The notes under the pieces are model-generated. The model was given only the letters and a program-made list of their open reading frames with translations, searched no databases and was not told the DNA's origin. Below are positions 43,567 to 55,452 of a stretch of 64,000 bases of DNA, piece by piece. The translations under genes and the position numbers were made by a program. Within the stretch, counting starts at the first letter, position 1; the number at the start of each line of letters is the position of its first letter. Origin of the DNA: Archivesica marissinica. Taxonomy: Eukaryota; Mollusca; Bivalvia; Venerida; Vesicomyidae. The DNA is taken from the NCBI GenBank assembly GCA_014843695.1, contig CM026401.1, positions 46,203,477-46,267,476 of the forward strand, read 5' to 3'.

Positions 43567-44005
43567 GGGTTTATTTATCGTCGCTACCGGTTGCCCATAT
43601 ATTGCGATGGCCCCTGAAGACATTACTCATTTTATATGTTGGAGGATAGTGCACTGATACAGACAGATACCCATTCCAGAGCATTTTATATGTTGGAGGA
43701 TAGTGCACTGATACAGACAGATAACCATTCCAGAGCATTTTATATGTTGGAGGATAGTGCGCTGATACAGACAGAGACCCAGTCCAGAGCATTTTATATG
43801 TTGGAGGATAGTGCGCTGATACAGACAGAGACCCAGTCCAGAGCATTTTATATGTTGGCGGATAGTGCGCTGATACAGACAGAGACCCAGTCCAGAGCAT
43901 TTTATATGTTGGAGGATAGTGCACTGATACAGACAGAGACCTATTCCAGAGTAACCTCTGCTTCATTGACGTGCACTGTGTACAACACCTACACGATACG
44001 CCTGT
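43567..44005 (-). repeat. SINE-A with an internal 54-bp tandem expansion
   Basis: It starts with the antisense SINE-A tail (TTTATCGTCGCTACCGGTTG). The SINE internal segment (ATTTTATATGTTGGAGGATA, then GTGCACTGATACAGACAGAG and CCCAGTCCAGAGC) is present about six times at 43631-43957, and the rest of the body (CCTCTGCTTCATTGACGTGC) follows. The head is missing. Confidence 0.88.
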
Positions 44006-44044
44006 GTTAATATTATTATATATAATACTATTTTGTCTACGTCT

Positions 44045-44180
44045 TAAAATATTTATTGTCGCCCCCTGGTGAATCGGGACGACACATTCAGACGAACATA
44101 GTCATATTATTGTTTGGGAGGATAGTGCAAAATACATAATTTTCTCCAATTCCAGAATTCCTCTGGTTCTTTTACATGCC
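44045..44180 (-). repeat. SINE-A, decayed fragment
   Basis: Degraded body with TTGGGAGGATAGTGCAA and CCTCTGGTTCTTTTACATGC. Confidence 0.6.
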
Positions 44181-44189
44181 TGAATTATT

Positions 44190-44190
44190 G

Positions 44191-44221
<31 letters not shown>

Positions 44222-44560
44222 TAATAATAATAATAATAATAAAGACTTTATTTAACGAGAGAACTCGTTTGAACAATTACGTCAATCTATCATGAGACCC
44301 TCAACAAATTAAAACATGAAATAGCATAATGAAACATGTAAACAGTAACCAGTAAAACTTTCATAGGAAATAAGATATAAGTTGCAAGAACTAATACTTA
44401 TATTCATGTATAATTGTATATTATCAGTATATTAGGTTATAGGTCTGTTCTTTGCACCACCTGATATATAAAGCTTTGAAGGGTGGAACAGAATGTGCTG
44501 TTTTTGGTGTGATAAGGAAGGGAATCCCACAAGTGTGACCTTGAATATAAGAAAGATTTT
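44190..44560 (-). mobile_element. Retroelement 3' end with (AAT)n tail, uninterrupted copy
   Basis: (AAT)n at 44190-44242, then AAAGACTTTATTTAACGAG and an AT-rich body matching 15500-16450 without the 630-bp insertion. It ends near CACAAGTGTGACCTTGAATA. No ORF. Confidence 0.6.
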
Positions 44561-44636
44561 CTAAATATTATGCGTTTTCATTTTCGTTTAAAATTTATGT
44601 TTCATACTAGGGGAACATGTCCACAAAGCAATGTTT

Positions 44637-44670
<34 letters not shown>

Positions 44671-44756
44671 GAAGTCTTGTTAGATAATTTATGTTGTATA
44701 ATAATTACATGCTATAATATTGTGTAAATGCTTTACATGTATATACAAAGAAGACG
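44561..44756. other. Spacer with (TG)n microsatellite
   Basis: (TG)n at 44636-44664; otherwise nothing. Confidence 0.6.
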
Positions 44757-44957
44757 TGGAAGTCGTGATAGCTTTATGTGCGAAATGTACGGAGTTCGAG
44801 CCCCGCTGGAGCCGTTACGATTGTGCCCTTAGGCAAGGCATTTAAATTCCTCTTCTCTCTCCCTTGTGGCGATGGATTCCACCAGGAATGAGGTCTCCAA
44901 AGTGATTTAATATAAGTTTCTAAAATAATAGCTAAAATAAATTTGTATAAACTAAAG
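44757..44957 (+). repeat. SINE-B with deletions in head and body
   Basis: GAAGTCGTGATAGCTTTATG lacks part of the A box. The body and tail are recognisable. Confidence 0.8.
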
Positions 44958-45382
44958 AAGAAATAAACGGGGTTTATTATTGACCTACTGATGAAATATA
45001 AAGACAATGCACATTCCAATATGTGCTAAGGATTGGAAGTAGGTTCGCATTGTGTTCGTAGAATGGTACGTCTTTGTACATAATCGTTACGCATACGTTA
45101 TATCAGCCGGAAACAGTGCTTGTGGCTAGACGGAAACACTTACTTACTGCACTATCATGTTCGATATATAAGATTCTGAAATGACGAAAGCATTAGAAGT
45201 GTCTAGAAAACAATAAAGTAGTTATCGTAATTAATAAAGTGAAGTATTAATTTCAAATTATACAAAAAAGATGGAGTATTCAGTATTATTTCTTTGTTTG
45301 CATACATTTCAAATCCGTAAGTAACCGTTTTTCAACAATCTATATGAATAATTATTCGATAACTTTGGACACTAGGATTAAT
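44958..45382. other. Unassigned AT-rich spacer
   Basis: Nothing supported. Confidence 0.4.
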
Positions 45383-45517
45383 TTATACAAATTTAGTGTA
45401 TCTCGATTGTGAAACAAGTTATTTCAACTTATATTAATCACTCTCGAGACCTCATTCCTGATGGAATCCATCGCCACGAGGGAGAGAGAAGAGGCAACGT
45501 GGAATTTAAATGCCTGA
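45383..45517 (-). repeat. SINE-B, tail and body only
   Basis: Antisense; ends at AATTTAAATGCCTG, before the head. Confidence 0.82.
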
Positions 45518-45603
45518 AACGACACTAGGATTCATTCTGAACCAGCTTCATTGTTGTTACGTGGTCGTTTAAAATGTATGGTTTGTTCAGACCAAGTCCA
45601 GAC

Positions 45604-45890
45604 AGACCGATATGTAGTCCAGTGGTAACACGCTGGACTGGTAATCCAGGGATCGCAGGTTCGATCCCCCGTCTGACGATAATAAAATTAACAGTCTTTC
45701 AGGTGGGAGGATGTCTCGTGTCGGTGCTGTACACCGTGCACGTAAAAGAACCAGAGGAGACTCTGGAATGGGTCTCTCTCTGTATCATTGTACTATCCTC
45801 CAAAAATCTAAAATGTCTAATCTCTGCAGGAGGGGTCGCTCATATGGGCAACCGGTAGCGACGATAAATAAACGTAAAAACACACACAAG
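45604..45890 (+). repeat. SINE-A, nearly full length
   Basis: Complete head; a short deletion in the body after CAGGTGGGA; normal end. Confidence 0.87.
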
Positions 45891-46087
45891 TCCAGTCCCG
45901 TAGCCACACTGAGGTGAATGAGGCACTTGCCTCGGGTAGACTTTGGCAAGTAAAGAAACTGTCAAAAAACATCTACACATATAATTCCGGCCGGGGGCAT
46001 GCCGTACAGTAGTACAGACTACCATAGAACGTTCGCCTCGGTTATTGTCAGCTTCTGGTTACGACATCTAAATTAGTGTTACTCTTT

Positions 46088-46288
46088 CACCCCGGGTTCT
46101 ATCCTCGGACTGGGAAGTATGTGAGATGGTACGGTTGTCGCCAGATCGGAAAAGTGGGTTTTCACTTAAGGTACTCCGGTTTCCTCCCACACGAATGACC
46201 ACATTTTACGCTTTCATCCGCGCCAACGAGAGTGATTAATATAAGTTGTTAGAACTTGCTTCGCAGTCGTTGTAAAATAAATAAAAAT
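46088..46288 (+). repeat. SINE-C, head truncated
   Basis: B-box region onward (CCGGGTTCTATCCTCGGACT), then the body with ACTCCGGTTTCCTCCCACAC and the tail GAGTGATTAATATAAGTTG to AAATAAATAAA. Confidence 0.82.
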
Positions 46289-46365
46289 TAAAAACAACAC
46301 TGAATTATTTTTATAAATTTACATCCGCATGAAAATAGCATCGATATATTTATTTGTTTGTTATG

Positions 46366-46536
46366 TTATAGTTCGGGTTTTACGCCTGCATCAGCACCAT
46401 TTTGGGCTATATCTCCGGCGGGAAGTTTACCTAACAACACCTTTCCTGGGCAGGCTCCAGCGGTTAACCAGTACTTGGGTGCCGCAACCTCCGTAAGAAA
46501 CTGCCAACTTTTTCATATAAATGAGACAAGGCCTGA
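46366..46536 (-). repeat. SINE-D, head truncated
   Basis: Antisense 3' end TTTTACGCCTGCATCAGCAC and body GGGCAGGCTCCAGCGGTTAA through AAACTGCCAACTTTTTCAT. Confidence 0.78.
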
Positions 46537-46848
46537 TCGTGACCGTTTCTTATCTAATATTCACATCGTATTACATTTCTATTTGTTTGTTTGTTTGTCG
46601 GCGCTACTTTTGTCAGCAGTTTTTATTATTATACGCGAGCGGATTTCGGTCATAAATTCAAAATGGCGATGTCTAAATATGCACTAACGTTGAGGCTCGT
46701 ACTTTCACAGTTACGAGAACAACTAAATGCGGACGGTATGTTGTTTGCCTTGCTTCTGAAGCAGAAACGGTTAAATAAAATGTTGGGTGCATGAAAAAAG
46801 GAAGACAGTTGGTGCATATTTGGTCAAACACCTGGAGCTTGATAAGTA
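46537..46848. other. Spacer with an unidentified short ORF
   Basis: 46663-46794 (+) encodes MAMSKYALTLRLVLSQLREQ and ends ...KRLNKMLGA. It could be the N-terminal fragment of a transposase or a first exon, but no domain can be named. Confidence 0.25.
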
Positions 46849-48187
46849 TTGAGAATAGTTCAGGATGTCACCATAGCAAATGAAAATAATACTGGGATTC
46901 GTAGGACCCATGTTGAAGATTGTTTTAACGAAATTGTTCAATGGATGCACATAAACATGCTCAAATTGAATGCAGACAAGACGGAAGTTATTGTTTTTTG
47001 CTCAAAACAAAAAGAACAATCAGTCGAAAATATCACAATAACTGTTGGAGACTCTGCTATAAAACCATCAAAGTGCGTGAGAAACCTTGGGGCTATGCTA
47101 GACTCCCAACTTAACATGGAACAACATGTAAATTCAGTGTGCAGATCCAGTTATGGGCAGATCAGAAAGATTGGTCATATCAGAAAATTCCTTACAACCC
47201 ATGCAACAAAAACCCTAGTAAATTCGCTTGTGACATCGAGAATGGACTATTGTAATGGGCTGCTTCATGGTGTATCAAAATCAACGATTTCCAAATTACA
47301 GAATGTTCAACACACAGCTGCCCGCCTGATATCAAACATGTCCCGGTTCGACCACGTGTCTCCTATTCTTGAAGATCTCCACTGGCTACCCGTCAACTAC
47401 AGAATTAAATACAAAATCCTAACACTAACATATAAAGCACTAAATGACAAAGGCCCAGTTTACATTAAAAACATGCTGAAAGTGTACCACCCTAAGAGAA
47501 CATTAAGATCGCAAAATGGTTCCCTTAGACTAGTCGAGGAGGACCCAAGACACATTAAGTCAGTGACATATGGTGACAGAAGATTTGAAGTAGCCGCACC
47601 AAAACTATGGAACGCCCTTCCCAATGGAATCAGGGACTCAAAATCGTTGTGTTCCTTTAAAAGATCTTTGAAAACACACTTTTTCAAACAAGCTTATGGA
47701 TGTTAAATATCAATGATTTCCAAATTACATGTTGATAGTTTTTCCTTTTTTAATATTATTCATAAATGAAGTTATGTTGTTTTAATGAAAGATTTAATAA
47801 TAATTTTTAATATGTTTTTATTTTTGTTTGTTTCTTAAGGTTATTTAAATCAAAGACATTAGGAATTATATATCTTATCTTAGGCATCTTATATTAGTTT
47901 TCAGTTCTTATAATTGTTAATGTTCTAATGTTTCGATAACTTGTTTCATTAATGATTATGTAGGTTTTATTTAATTTTAGTTTCTTTAGTTTAGTAATTT
48001 TAGTTTTAAGATCCATATTTTTCAATCTCTAATTACTTTTTATACATGTATTGTATTGTCATGTGTTGCTTACTTATTCATGTTTTACCATATCTGTGAT
48101 ATGTCATATGTTCAACTGTAAAGCGCCTTTGAGCGCATACCTTATTATGAAAAGGGCGCTATATAAATGTGGTATATTATTATTATG
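46849..48187 (+). mobile_element. 5'-truncated CR1/L2-type LINE (RT C-terminal part and 3' UTR)
   Basis: An open frame to a stop at 47704-47706 encodes the RT thumb and C-terminal region of non-LTR ORF2: LKLNADKTEVIVF (around residues 39-51), the CVRNLGAMLDSQLNMEQHV block, LQNVQHTAARLISN, LHWLPVNYRIKYKILTLTYK, and the C-terminal RRFEVAAPKLWNALPNGIR with SFKRSLKTHFF. These are typical of CR1/L2/Rex-like elements. The catalytic RT motifs are absent because of 5' truncation near 46860-46890. The 3' UTR ends GGGCGCTATATAAATGTGG with a (TTA)n tail at 48173-48187, as expected of this group. The frame is intact to its end, so the insertion is fairly young. Confidence 0.85.
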
Positions 48188-48515
48188 ACCCATAATCAGC
48201 AGGAGTAAATGACGTCCTTTCCTATGACGTGTTACATATAAAACTAGTTAATTATCTCTTACACGTGCGTACACAATTCGCTACCTGAGGCGAATTTTGT
48301 CCCCGTGTACAATAATCAGCGCGACAAACCGCTTCTACGGAAACGTCAGTATGAAATTTAGAAAGGCGAATTTTGGGAAAGGCGGCGCGGGCCCTATTCG
48401 GCGCAGACAAAAGCCGCGCTGAAAACGCTCCGAATACACGCTTCATGGAAGTAGGGCTTAGGTCATGTAGCGAATCTCCGGCTATTACTGATGGAGGATA
48501 CTGCGCATACGAGCA
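48188..48515. other. GC-richer flank of the 39-bp array
   Basis: 48290-48500 is richer in GC than the surroundings (for example AGGCGGCGCGGGCCC). On - it is open and continuous with the array frame; on + AKFGKGGAGP-like reading also occurs. It may be an unidentified repeat. No conserved domain was recognised, so I do not call a gene. Confidence 0.4.
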
Positions 48516-51500
48516 GTATTTCAGGCACCATGTATAACTGTCAATTATCTCTGGTGCAACGTCATTGTACATATAACTGTCAATTATCTCTGGTGCAACG
48601 TCATTGTACATATAACTGTCAATTATCTCTGGTGCAACGTCATTGTACATATAACTGTCAATTATCTCTGGTGAAACGTCATTGTACATATAACTGTCAA
48701 TTATCTCTGGTGCAACGTCATTGTACATATAACTGTCAATTATCTCTGGTGAAACGTCATTGTACATATAACTGTCAATTATCTCTGGTGCAACGTCATT
48801 GTACATATAACTGTCAATTATCTCTGGTGAAACGTCATTATACATATAACTGTCAATTATCTCTGGTGCAACGTCATTGTACATATAACTGTCAATTATC
48901 TCTGGTGAAACGTCATTGTACATATAACTGTCAATTATCTCTGGTGAAACGTCATTGTACATATAACTGTCCATTATCTCTGGTGAAACGTCATTGTACA
49001 TATAACTGTCCATTATCTCTGGTGAAACGTCATTGTACATATAACTGTCCATTATCTCTGGTGAAACGTCATTGTACATATAACTGTCCATTATCTCTGG
49101 TGAAACGTCATTGTACATATAACTGTCCATTATCTCTGGTGAAACGTCATTGTACATATAACTGTCCATTATCTCTGGTGCAACGTCATTGTACATATAA
49201 CTGTCCATTATCTCTGGTGAAACGTTATTGTACATATAACTGTCAATTATCTCTGGTGCAACGTCATTGTACATATAACTGTCAATTATCTCTGGTGAAA
49301 CGTCATTGTACATATAACTGTCAATTATCTCTGGTGAAACGTCATTGTACATATAACTGTCCATTATCTCTGGTGAAACGTCATTGTACATATAACTGTC
49401 CATTATCTCTGGTGAAACGTCATTGTACATAACTGTCCATTATCTCTGGTGAAACGTCATTGTACATATAACTGTCAATTATCTATGGTGCAACGTCATT
49501 GTACATATAACTGTCCATTATCTCTGGTGAAACGTCATTGTACATATAACTGTCCATTATCTCTGGTGAAACGTCATTGTACATATAACTGTCCATTATC
49601 TCTGGTGAAACGTCATTGTACATATAACTGTCAATTATCTCTGGTGCAACGTCATTGTACATATAACTGTAAATTATCTCTGGTGCAACGTCATTGTACA
49701 TATAACTGTTCATTATCTCTGGTGAAACGTCATTGTACATATAACTGTCCATTATCTCTGGTGAAACGTCATTGTACATATAACTGTCAATTATCTCTGG
49801 TGCAACGTCATTGTACATATAACTGTCAATTATCTCTGGTGAAACGTCATTGTACATATAACTGTCCATTATCTCTGGTGAAACGTCATTGTACATATAA
49901 CTGTCCATTATCTCTGGTGAAACGTCAGTGTACATATAACTGTCCATTATCTCTGGTGAAACGTCATTGTACATATAACTGTCAATTATCTCTGGTGAAA
50001 CGTCATTGTACATATAACTGTCAATTATCTCTGGTGCAACGTCATTGTACATATAACTGTCAATTATCTCTGGTGAAACGTCATTGTACATATAACTGTC
50101 CATTATCTCTGGTGAAACGTCATTGTACATATAACTGTCAATTATCTCTGGTGCAACGTCATTGTACATATAACTGTCAATTATCTCTGGTGAAACGTCA
50201 TTGTACATATAACTGTCCATTATCTCTGGTGAAACGTCATTGTACATATAACTGTCAATTATCTCTGGTGAAACGTCATTGTACATATAACTGTCAATTA
50301 TCTCTGGTGCAACGTCATTGTACATATAACTGTCAATTATCTCTGGTGAAACGTCATTGTACATATAACTGTCCATTATCTCTGGTGCAACGTCATTGTA
50401 CATATAACTGTCAATTATCTCTGGTGAAACGTCATTGTACATATAACTGTCAATTATCTCTGGTGCAACGTCATTGTACATATAACTGTCAATTATCTCT
50501 GGTGAAACGTCATTGTACATATAACTGTCCATTATCTCTGGTGCAACGTCATTGTACATATAACTGTCCATTATCTCTGGTGCAACGTCATTGTACATAT
50601 AACTGTCAATTATCTCTGGTGAAACGTCATTGTACATATAACTGTCAATTATCTCTGGTGAAACGTCATTGTACATATAACTGTCCATTATCTCTGGTGA
50701 AACGTCATTGTACATATAACTGTCAATTATCTCTGGTGCAACGTCATTGTACATATAACTGTCAATTATCTCTGGTGAAACGTCATTGTACATATAACTG
50801 TCAATTATCTCTGGTGAAACGTCATTGTACATATAACTGTCAATTATCTCTGGTGAAACGTCATTGTACATATAACTGTCAATTATCTCTGGTGCAACGT
50901 CATTGTACATATAACTGTCAATTATCTCTGGTGCAACGTCATTGTACATATAACTGTCAATTATCTCTGGTGCAACGTCATTGTACATATAACTGTCAAT
51001 TATCTCTGGTGAAACGTCATTGTACATATAACTGTCAATTATCTCTGGTGCAACGTCATTGTACATATAACTGTCAATTATCTCTGGTGCAACGTCATTG
51101 TACATATAACTGTCAATTATCTCTGGTGAAACGTCATTGTACATATAACTGTCAATTATCTCTGGTGAAACGTCATTGTACATATAACTGTCAATTATCT
51201 CTGGTGCAACGTCATTGTACATATAACTGTCCATTATCTCTGGTGAAACGTCATTGTACATATATCTGTCAATTATCTCTGGTGAAACGTCATTGTACAT
51301 ATAACTGTCAATTATCTCTGGTGCAACGTCATTGTACATATAACTGTAAATTATCTCTGGTGCAACGTCATTGTACATATAACTGTCCATTATCTCTGGT
51401 GAAACGTCATTGTACATATAACTGTCAATTATCTCTGGTGCAACGTCATTGTACATATAACTGTCAATTATCTCTGGTGAAACGTCATTGTACATATAAC

Positions 51501-53290
51501 TGTCAATTATCTCTGGTGAAACGTCATTGTACATATAACTGTCAATTATCTCTGGTGCAACGTCATTGTACATATAACTGTCCATTATCTCTGGTGAAAC
51601 GTCATTGTACATATATCTGTCAATTATCTCTGGTGAAACGTCATTGTACATATAACTGTCAATTATCTCTGGTGCAACGTCATTGTACATATAACTGTAA
51701 ATTATCTCTGGTGCAACGTCATTGTACATATAACTGTCCATTATCTCTGTGAAACGTCATTGTACATATAACTGTCAATTATCTCTGGTGCAACGTCATT
51801 GTACATATAACTGTCATTTCTCTGGAAACGTCATTGTACATATAACTGTCCATTATCTCTGGTGAAACTCATTGTACATATACTGTCAATTATCTCTGGC
51901 AACGTCATTGTACATATAACTGTCAATTATCTCTGGTGAAACGTCATTGTACATATAACTGTCAATTATCTCTGGTGCAACGTCATTGTACATATAACTG
52001 TCAATTATCTCTGGTGAAACGTCATTGTACATATAACTGTCAATTATCTCTGGTGCAACGTCATTGTACATATAACTGTCAATTATCTCTGGTGAAACGT
52101 CATTGTACATATAACTGTCAATTATCTCTGGTGCAACGTCATTGTACATATAACTGTCAATTATCTCTGGTGAAACGTCATTGTACATATAACTGTCAAT
52201 TATCTCTGGTGAAACGTCATTGTACATATAACTGTCCATTATCTCTGGTGAAACGTCATTGTACATATAACTGTTCATTATCTCTGGTGAAACGTCATTG
52301 TACATATAACTGTCAATTATCTCTGGTGCAACGTCATTGTACATATAACTGTCAATTATCTCTGGTGCAACGTCATTGTACATATAACTGTCCATTATCT
52401 CTGGTGAAACGTCATTGTACATATAACTGTCCATTATCTCTGGTGAAACGTCATTGTACATATAACTGTCCATTATCTCTGGTGAAACGTCATTGTACAT
52501 ATAACTGTCAATTATCTCTGGTGCAACGTCATTGTACATATAACTGTCCATTATCTCTGGTGAAACGTCATTGTACATATAACTGTCCATTATCTCTGGT
52601 GAAACGTCATTGTACATATAACTGTCAATTATCTCTGGTGCAACGTCATTGTACATATAACTGTCAATTATCTCTGGTGAAACGTCATTGTACATATAAC
52701 TGTCAATTATCTCTGGTGAAACGTCATTGTACATATAACTGTCAATTATCTCTGGTGCAACGTCATTGTACATATAACTGTCAATTATCTCTGGTGCAAC
52801 GTCATTGTACATATAACTGTCCATTATCTCTGGTGAAACGTCATTGTACATATAACTGTCCATTATCTCTGGTGAAACGTCATTGTACATATAACTGTCA
52901 ATTATCTCTGGTGCAACGTCATTGTACATATAACTGTCAATTATCTCTGGTGCAACGTCATTGTACATATAACTGTCAATTATCTCTGGTGAAACGTCAT
53001 TGTACATATAACTGTCAATTATCTCTGGTGAAACGTCATTGTACATATAACTGTCAATTATCTCTGGTGAAACGTCATTGTACATATAACTGTCAATTAT
53101 CTCTGGTGCAACGTCATTGTACATATAACTGTCAATTATCTCTGGTGAAACGTCATTGTACATATAACTGTCAATTATCTCTGGTGAAACGTCATTGTAC
53201 ATATAACTGTCCATTATCTCTGGTGCAACGTCATTGTACATATAACTGTCAATTATCTCTGGTGCAACGTCATTGTACATATAACTGTTA
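48516..53290. repeat. 39-bp minisatellite, about 120 copies
   Basis: The unit is ACATATAACTGTCAATTATC plus TCTGGTGCAACGTCATTGT. Almost all variation is at two sites: GTCAATT or GTCCATT, and GGTGCAAC or GGTGAAAC. The unit is 13 codons long and stop-free on both strands (HCTYNCQLSLVQR on +, SYMYNDVSPEIID on -). That explains the very long ORFs, which small deletions break at about 49430, 51749 and 51815-51900. A rare variant (TATATCTGTC) occurs at 51261 and 51612, 351 bp (nine units) apart, marking a block duplication. Confidence 0.96.
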
Positions 53291-53296
53291 TTTGTC

Positions 53297-53700
53297 AATG
53301 AGAAACACTGCCCAGTTACTGACCCTAAATACTCCTAAAAGTAGTTTAATTGGTTGTCATTTGTTTTTATTGTTTTTTCCTTTGTACCACATGCTTAATT
53401 TTCCATCCGCTTTTTCATATTATGATTATTAAATTATGAAATCTCGATATATCCTACAGCAGATCTAATAGGTAATCTACTGCAAAGGAATAATATATAT
53501 TCACATTTATCATACCGCATAATGTGGCTACAGAACAACAGTAAAAACAGAGGATTCCAACTAAAATGACAACTATGCATTTCTATCTATCTATCTTCCT
53601 ATTAGTCAAACCCCTGATGGGGACCTTAGACTTTGACGCGCGTCAACTGACAAGAATTCGGGATAAGTCGGACTTTATCTGCCAAGGGAGGTAATAGCAA
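53297..53700 (+). repeat. Repeat X (inverted partner at 56063-56385)
   Basis: Diverged about 400-bp sequence. Its parts (AATGAGAAACACTGCC; TTTGTTTTTATTGTTTTTTC; GATTCCAACTAAAAT; GTCGGACTTTATCTGCCAAG) are found in inverted order and orientation at 56063-56385. It directly adjoins the end of the 39-bp array. No ORF. Confidence 0.6.
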
Positions 53701-53914
53701 AACCAGTGATGTATCTCACCGGAAGTAATATATACAGCTATTGACAGCTATTTGATCTTCAACAGGAAGTCACTACTTTCAGTGTGGAGTGACATCATTA
53801 GAGTAAACTATGCATAGTTAATCAAATATACATAGCCAACCCTCAGGTCCACCCGGTAATTAGATCATTCTTGGAACAGTGTAAGCTGTAAGACACGCAT
53901 TTTCTTGCGAGAAA
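53701..53914. other. Unassigned spacer
   Basis: Nothing supported. Confidence 0.4.
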
Positions 53915-54986
53915 CTGTACCCAGCACTGCGAATGCGCATGCCCGTAACATCGACAGCCTAGCACTGCGAATGCGCATGCCCGTAGCATCGAGAGCCTAG
54001 CACTGCGAATGCGCATGACCGTAACATCGAGAGCCCAACACTGCGAATGCACATACCCGTAACATCGAGAGCCCAGCACTGCGAATGCACATACCCGTAA
54101 CATCGAGAGCCTAGCACTGCGAATGCGCATGCCCGTAACACCGAGAGCCCATCACTGCGAATGCACATACCCGTAACATCGAGAGCCCAACACTGCGAAT
54201 GCACATACCCGTAACACCGAGAGCCCAACACTGCGAATGCACATACCCGTAACACCGAGAGCCCATCACTGCGAATGCGCATGCCCGTAACACCGAGAGC
54301 CTAGCACTGCGAATGCGCATGCCCGTAACACCGAGAGCCCATCACTGCGAATGCACATACCCGTAACACCGAGAGCCTAGCACTGCGAATGCGCATGCCC
54401 GTAACACCGAGAGCCCATCACTGCGAATGCACATACCCGTAACACCGAGAGCCTAGCACTGCGAATGCGCATGCCCGTAACACCGAGAGCCTAGCACTGC
54501 GAATGCGCATGCCCGTAACACCGAGAGCCCAACACTGCGAATGCACATACCCGTAACACCGAGAGCCCATCACTGCGAATGCGCACGCCCGTAACACCGA
54601 GAGCCTAGCACTGCGAATGCGCATGCCCGTAACACCGAGAGCCCATCACTGCGAATGCACATACTCGTAACACCGAGAGCCTAGCACTGCGAACGCGCAT
54701 GCCCGTAACACCGAGAGCCCATCACTGCGAATGCACATACCCGTAACACCGAGAGCCTAGCACTGCGAATGCGCATGCCCGTAACACCGAGAGCCTAGCA
54801 CTGCGAATGCGCATGCCCGTAACACCGAGAGCCCAACACTGCGAATGCACATACCCATAACACCGAGAGCCCATCACTGCGAATGCGCACGCCCGTAACA
54901 CAGAGAGCCTAGCACTGCGAATGCGCATGCCCGTAACACCGAGAGCTCAACACTGCGAATGCACATACCCGTAACACCGAGAGCGC
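53915..54986. repeat. 38-bp minisatellite, about 28 copies
   Basis: The unit is CACTGCGAATGCGCATGCCC plus GTAACACCGAGAGCCTAG. Variants (CACATACCC, CCCATC, CCCAAC, ATCGAG) recur with a 304-bp (eight-unit) period: 54418-54624 and 54722-54928 are nearly the same. It contains the palindrome TGCGCA and a CENP-like GC content. ORFs on - are shadows. Confidence 0.94.
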
Positions 54987-55033
54987 ATGTTGAGGAAATT
55001 CAAACAATACAATATATACAAACGGGTATTACT

Positions 55034-55248
55034 TGGCAACATTAAACTTAGACTCATTAATCTCCGCCAAAGCCTTCGTATGTTTCCGTGAACTACGACC
55101 AGGACATGCCTTAGGTTTTTACCGTTAATATTTGAATCAAGTCAGTAAGTAAGTGTACCATAATCTAAAGCTCATATTTTACTTCGGAAATCCGATTATT
55201 AACGAAGTAAGTTCAAGGAATATGCAAATGTCTCAGTTTAATATTGCC
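55034..55248. mobile_element. MITE family 2, copy 2 (215 bp)
   Basis: TIRs GGCAACATTAAACTTAGAC and GTCTCAGTTTAATATTGCC. The inside is the reverse complement of the copy at 25888-26101. It inserted right beside the 38-bp array. Confidence 0.8.
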
Positions 55249-55452
55249 AAACAATATATACGTTCATGGAAGGAAATGCAATAGTGATGTAAATATTACG
55301 TGTAGTATTTATATATAGCATTGTATTTCAATAGCCATTAATAGACACTATGTATTGCTGGAGTGTAGTTTGAGCTTGATATATTTATATGCGCCCTTGG
55401 GGTATGGGGTCCTAGGAAATGTAACTATTGTAAATGTAATTTGTATCTTCAG
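55249..55452. other. Unassigned spacer, possible intron end
   Basis: Ends with TAATTTGTATCTTCAG, a possible splice acceptor for the Ser/Thr-rich frame that follows. Confidence 0.35.

Noticed and set aside
616..46288. Working tRNA genes
   Set aside because: All tRNA-like segments are attached to SINE bodies, repeat many times, and have defective T or D arms.
48252..53432. Very long ORFs (up to ~770 codons) on both strands with 13-residue repeats
   Set aside because: The 39-bp unit is a multiple of three and stop-free on both strands. Small deletions break the frames without sign of selection, and no signal peptide or flanking domain was seen.
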